Shown here: positions 37,379 through 37,735 of the stretch, in pieces
How the letters are laid out: each line of letters starts with the position of its first letter
How positions within the stretch are numbered: the first letter of the stretch is position 1
Virus record (IMG/VR): IMGVR_UViG_3300020579_000002
Span: 1-37,735 of that record
Length of the DNA stretch: 37,735 bases
Reading direction: 5' to 3' (one strand)
Origin: a virus
Position numbers and translations under genes: made by a program
Notes under the pieces: model-generated
Told to the model about the DNA's origin: nothing
The model's input: the letters and a program-made list of their open reading frames with translations, nothing else
Databases searched by the model: none

Positions 37379-37735
37379 AGCTCGTTCGCCTGAGAGACCA
37401 AAGCGCCGTACTGGCCGGGGGACAAATCCTTCAGGTACTTGACGTGAAAGCGCGTGAGCAGGTCTTTGGCCACCACCTGGCCCTTGCGCGAGATCAGGCT
37501 CAGCAAGGCGCTCTGGGCTTCCTCGTAGGTTTTAGCGGGATAGACCCGCTGATCGGCCGCTTGATTCATCGCGTGGGCGATCGCATCCACGGTCCCTTGA
37601 GGTGCGTGCACCTCGCCCGGAATATGCACAATCGGCCCTTCGCCCATCGGATAGATCGGACGCGGTGATTTGATGTTCTCGCACGCTGCGGCAATGCGCT
37701 CCAAGGCGACTGCCATCCGTTCAAAACATTGTTCG
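37375..37735 (-). CDS. Junction-spanning small phage protein (3' part; 5' end at 144)
   Basis: Joined across the circle, the gene encodes 125 residues from ATG 144 back to the stop at 37375. The N terminus is a helix (I-E-Q-C-F-E-R-M-A-V-A-L-E-R-I-A-A-A-C), a Pro/Gly-rich linker follows, and the C-terminal region (A-L-L-S-L-I-S-R-K-G-Q-V-V-A-K-D-L, then L-K-D-L-S-P-G-Q-Y-G-A-L-V) looks like the small helical domain attached to many phage recombination-region proteins. Biochemical role unknown. It is co-transcribed with the DUF2800-like gene (GTGA overlap), divergently from the HTH gene. Confidence 0.7.
   Translation of the reverse strand, partial: EQCFERMAVALERIAAACENIKSPRPIYPMGEGPIVHIPGEVHAPQGTVDAIAHAMNQAADQRVYPAKTYEEAQSALLSLISRKGQVVAKDLLTRFHVKYLKDLSPGQYGALVSQANEL
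37609..37735. repeat. Terminal direct repeat, right copy (circular overlap)
   Basis: Exact copy of positions 1-127. With the coding frame continuing across the join, it is best read as assembly overlap of a circular map rather than a true terminal repeat. Headful packaging with circular permutation would look the same. Confidence 0.95.

Noticed and set aside
1-37735. CRISPR array, diversity-generating retroelement, transposon or insertion sequence
   Set aside because: No regular spaced repeats, reverse transcriptase, transposase or terminal inverted repeats were seen.

Overview
The window is a complete, circular genome of a tailed double-stranded DNA phage, shown in linear form. The first 127 bases recur exactly as the last 127, and a minus-strand gene reads without a break across the junction, so the circle is 37,608 bp. 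Virion gene content (large terminase, portal, scaffold, capsid protein, a nozzle-like protein, three Ala/Gln/Gly-rich internal proteins, and no tape measure, tube or sheath) suggests a short-tailed podovirus built on P22/T7-like lines. An Rz/Rz1 spanin pair and another lipoprotein point to a Gram-negative (two-membrane) host. The DNA is GC-rich and genes are tightly packed, commonly with 4-base ATGA or GTGA start/stop overlaps.

Layout. (1) 0.1-0.5 kb: a short cI/Cro-type helix-turn-helix gene, divergent from the junction-spanning gene. (2) 0.44-1.25 kb: about 800 bases with no convincing gene, carrying a promoter candidate, a dense run of hairpins and a pair of repeated boxes; this is the most unusual stretch. 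(3) 1.25-21.2 kb, plus strand: small leader genes including a KTSC protein, terminase, portal, a cluster of tiny Arg/Lys-rich ORFs, an HNH endonuclease insertion, scaffold, capsid, decoration protein, adaptor, nozzle, internal proteins and a tail fibre with a GDSL/SGNH esterase. (4) 21.2-21.5 kb: a lone minus-strand lipoprotein gene. (5) 21.6-30.2 kb, plus strand: tail and host-recognition proteins including a PASTA-like protein and a beta-helix spike, then lysis genes (GH24 endolysin, small membrane proteins, nested Rz/Rz1), then secreted or tail-associated proteins. (6) 35.65-30.27 kb, minus strand: an early operon of 18 small genes including an ERF single-strand annealing protein, an ASCH protein and a DpdA/TGT-like protein. 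(7) 35.75-36.7 kb, plus strand: a second small HTH regulator and a DUF1064 nuclease. (8) 37.7-36.65 kb, minus strand: the junction gene and a DUF2800-like protein.

How it works together. The two HTH genes lie beside divergent transcription units and probably set the early/late choice; two matching operator-like sites lie between the early leftward operon and the second regulator. The long plus-strand unit builds the particle and lyses the cell. I recognise no polymerase, helicase, primase, replication initiator, integrase, transposase or phage RNA polymerase, so replication must lean on the host with ERF-driven recombination, and late transcription must use host RNA polymerase. The structured region ahead of the late operon is therefore a candidate for an RNA regulator or a stand-alone structured RNA.
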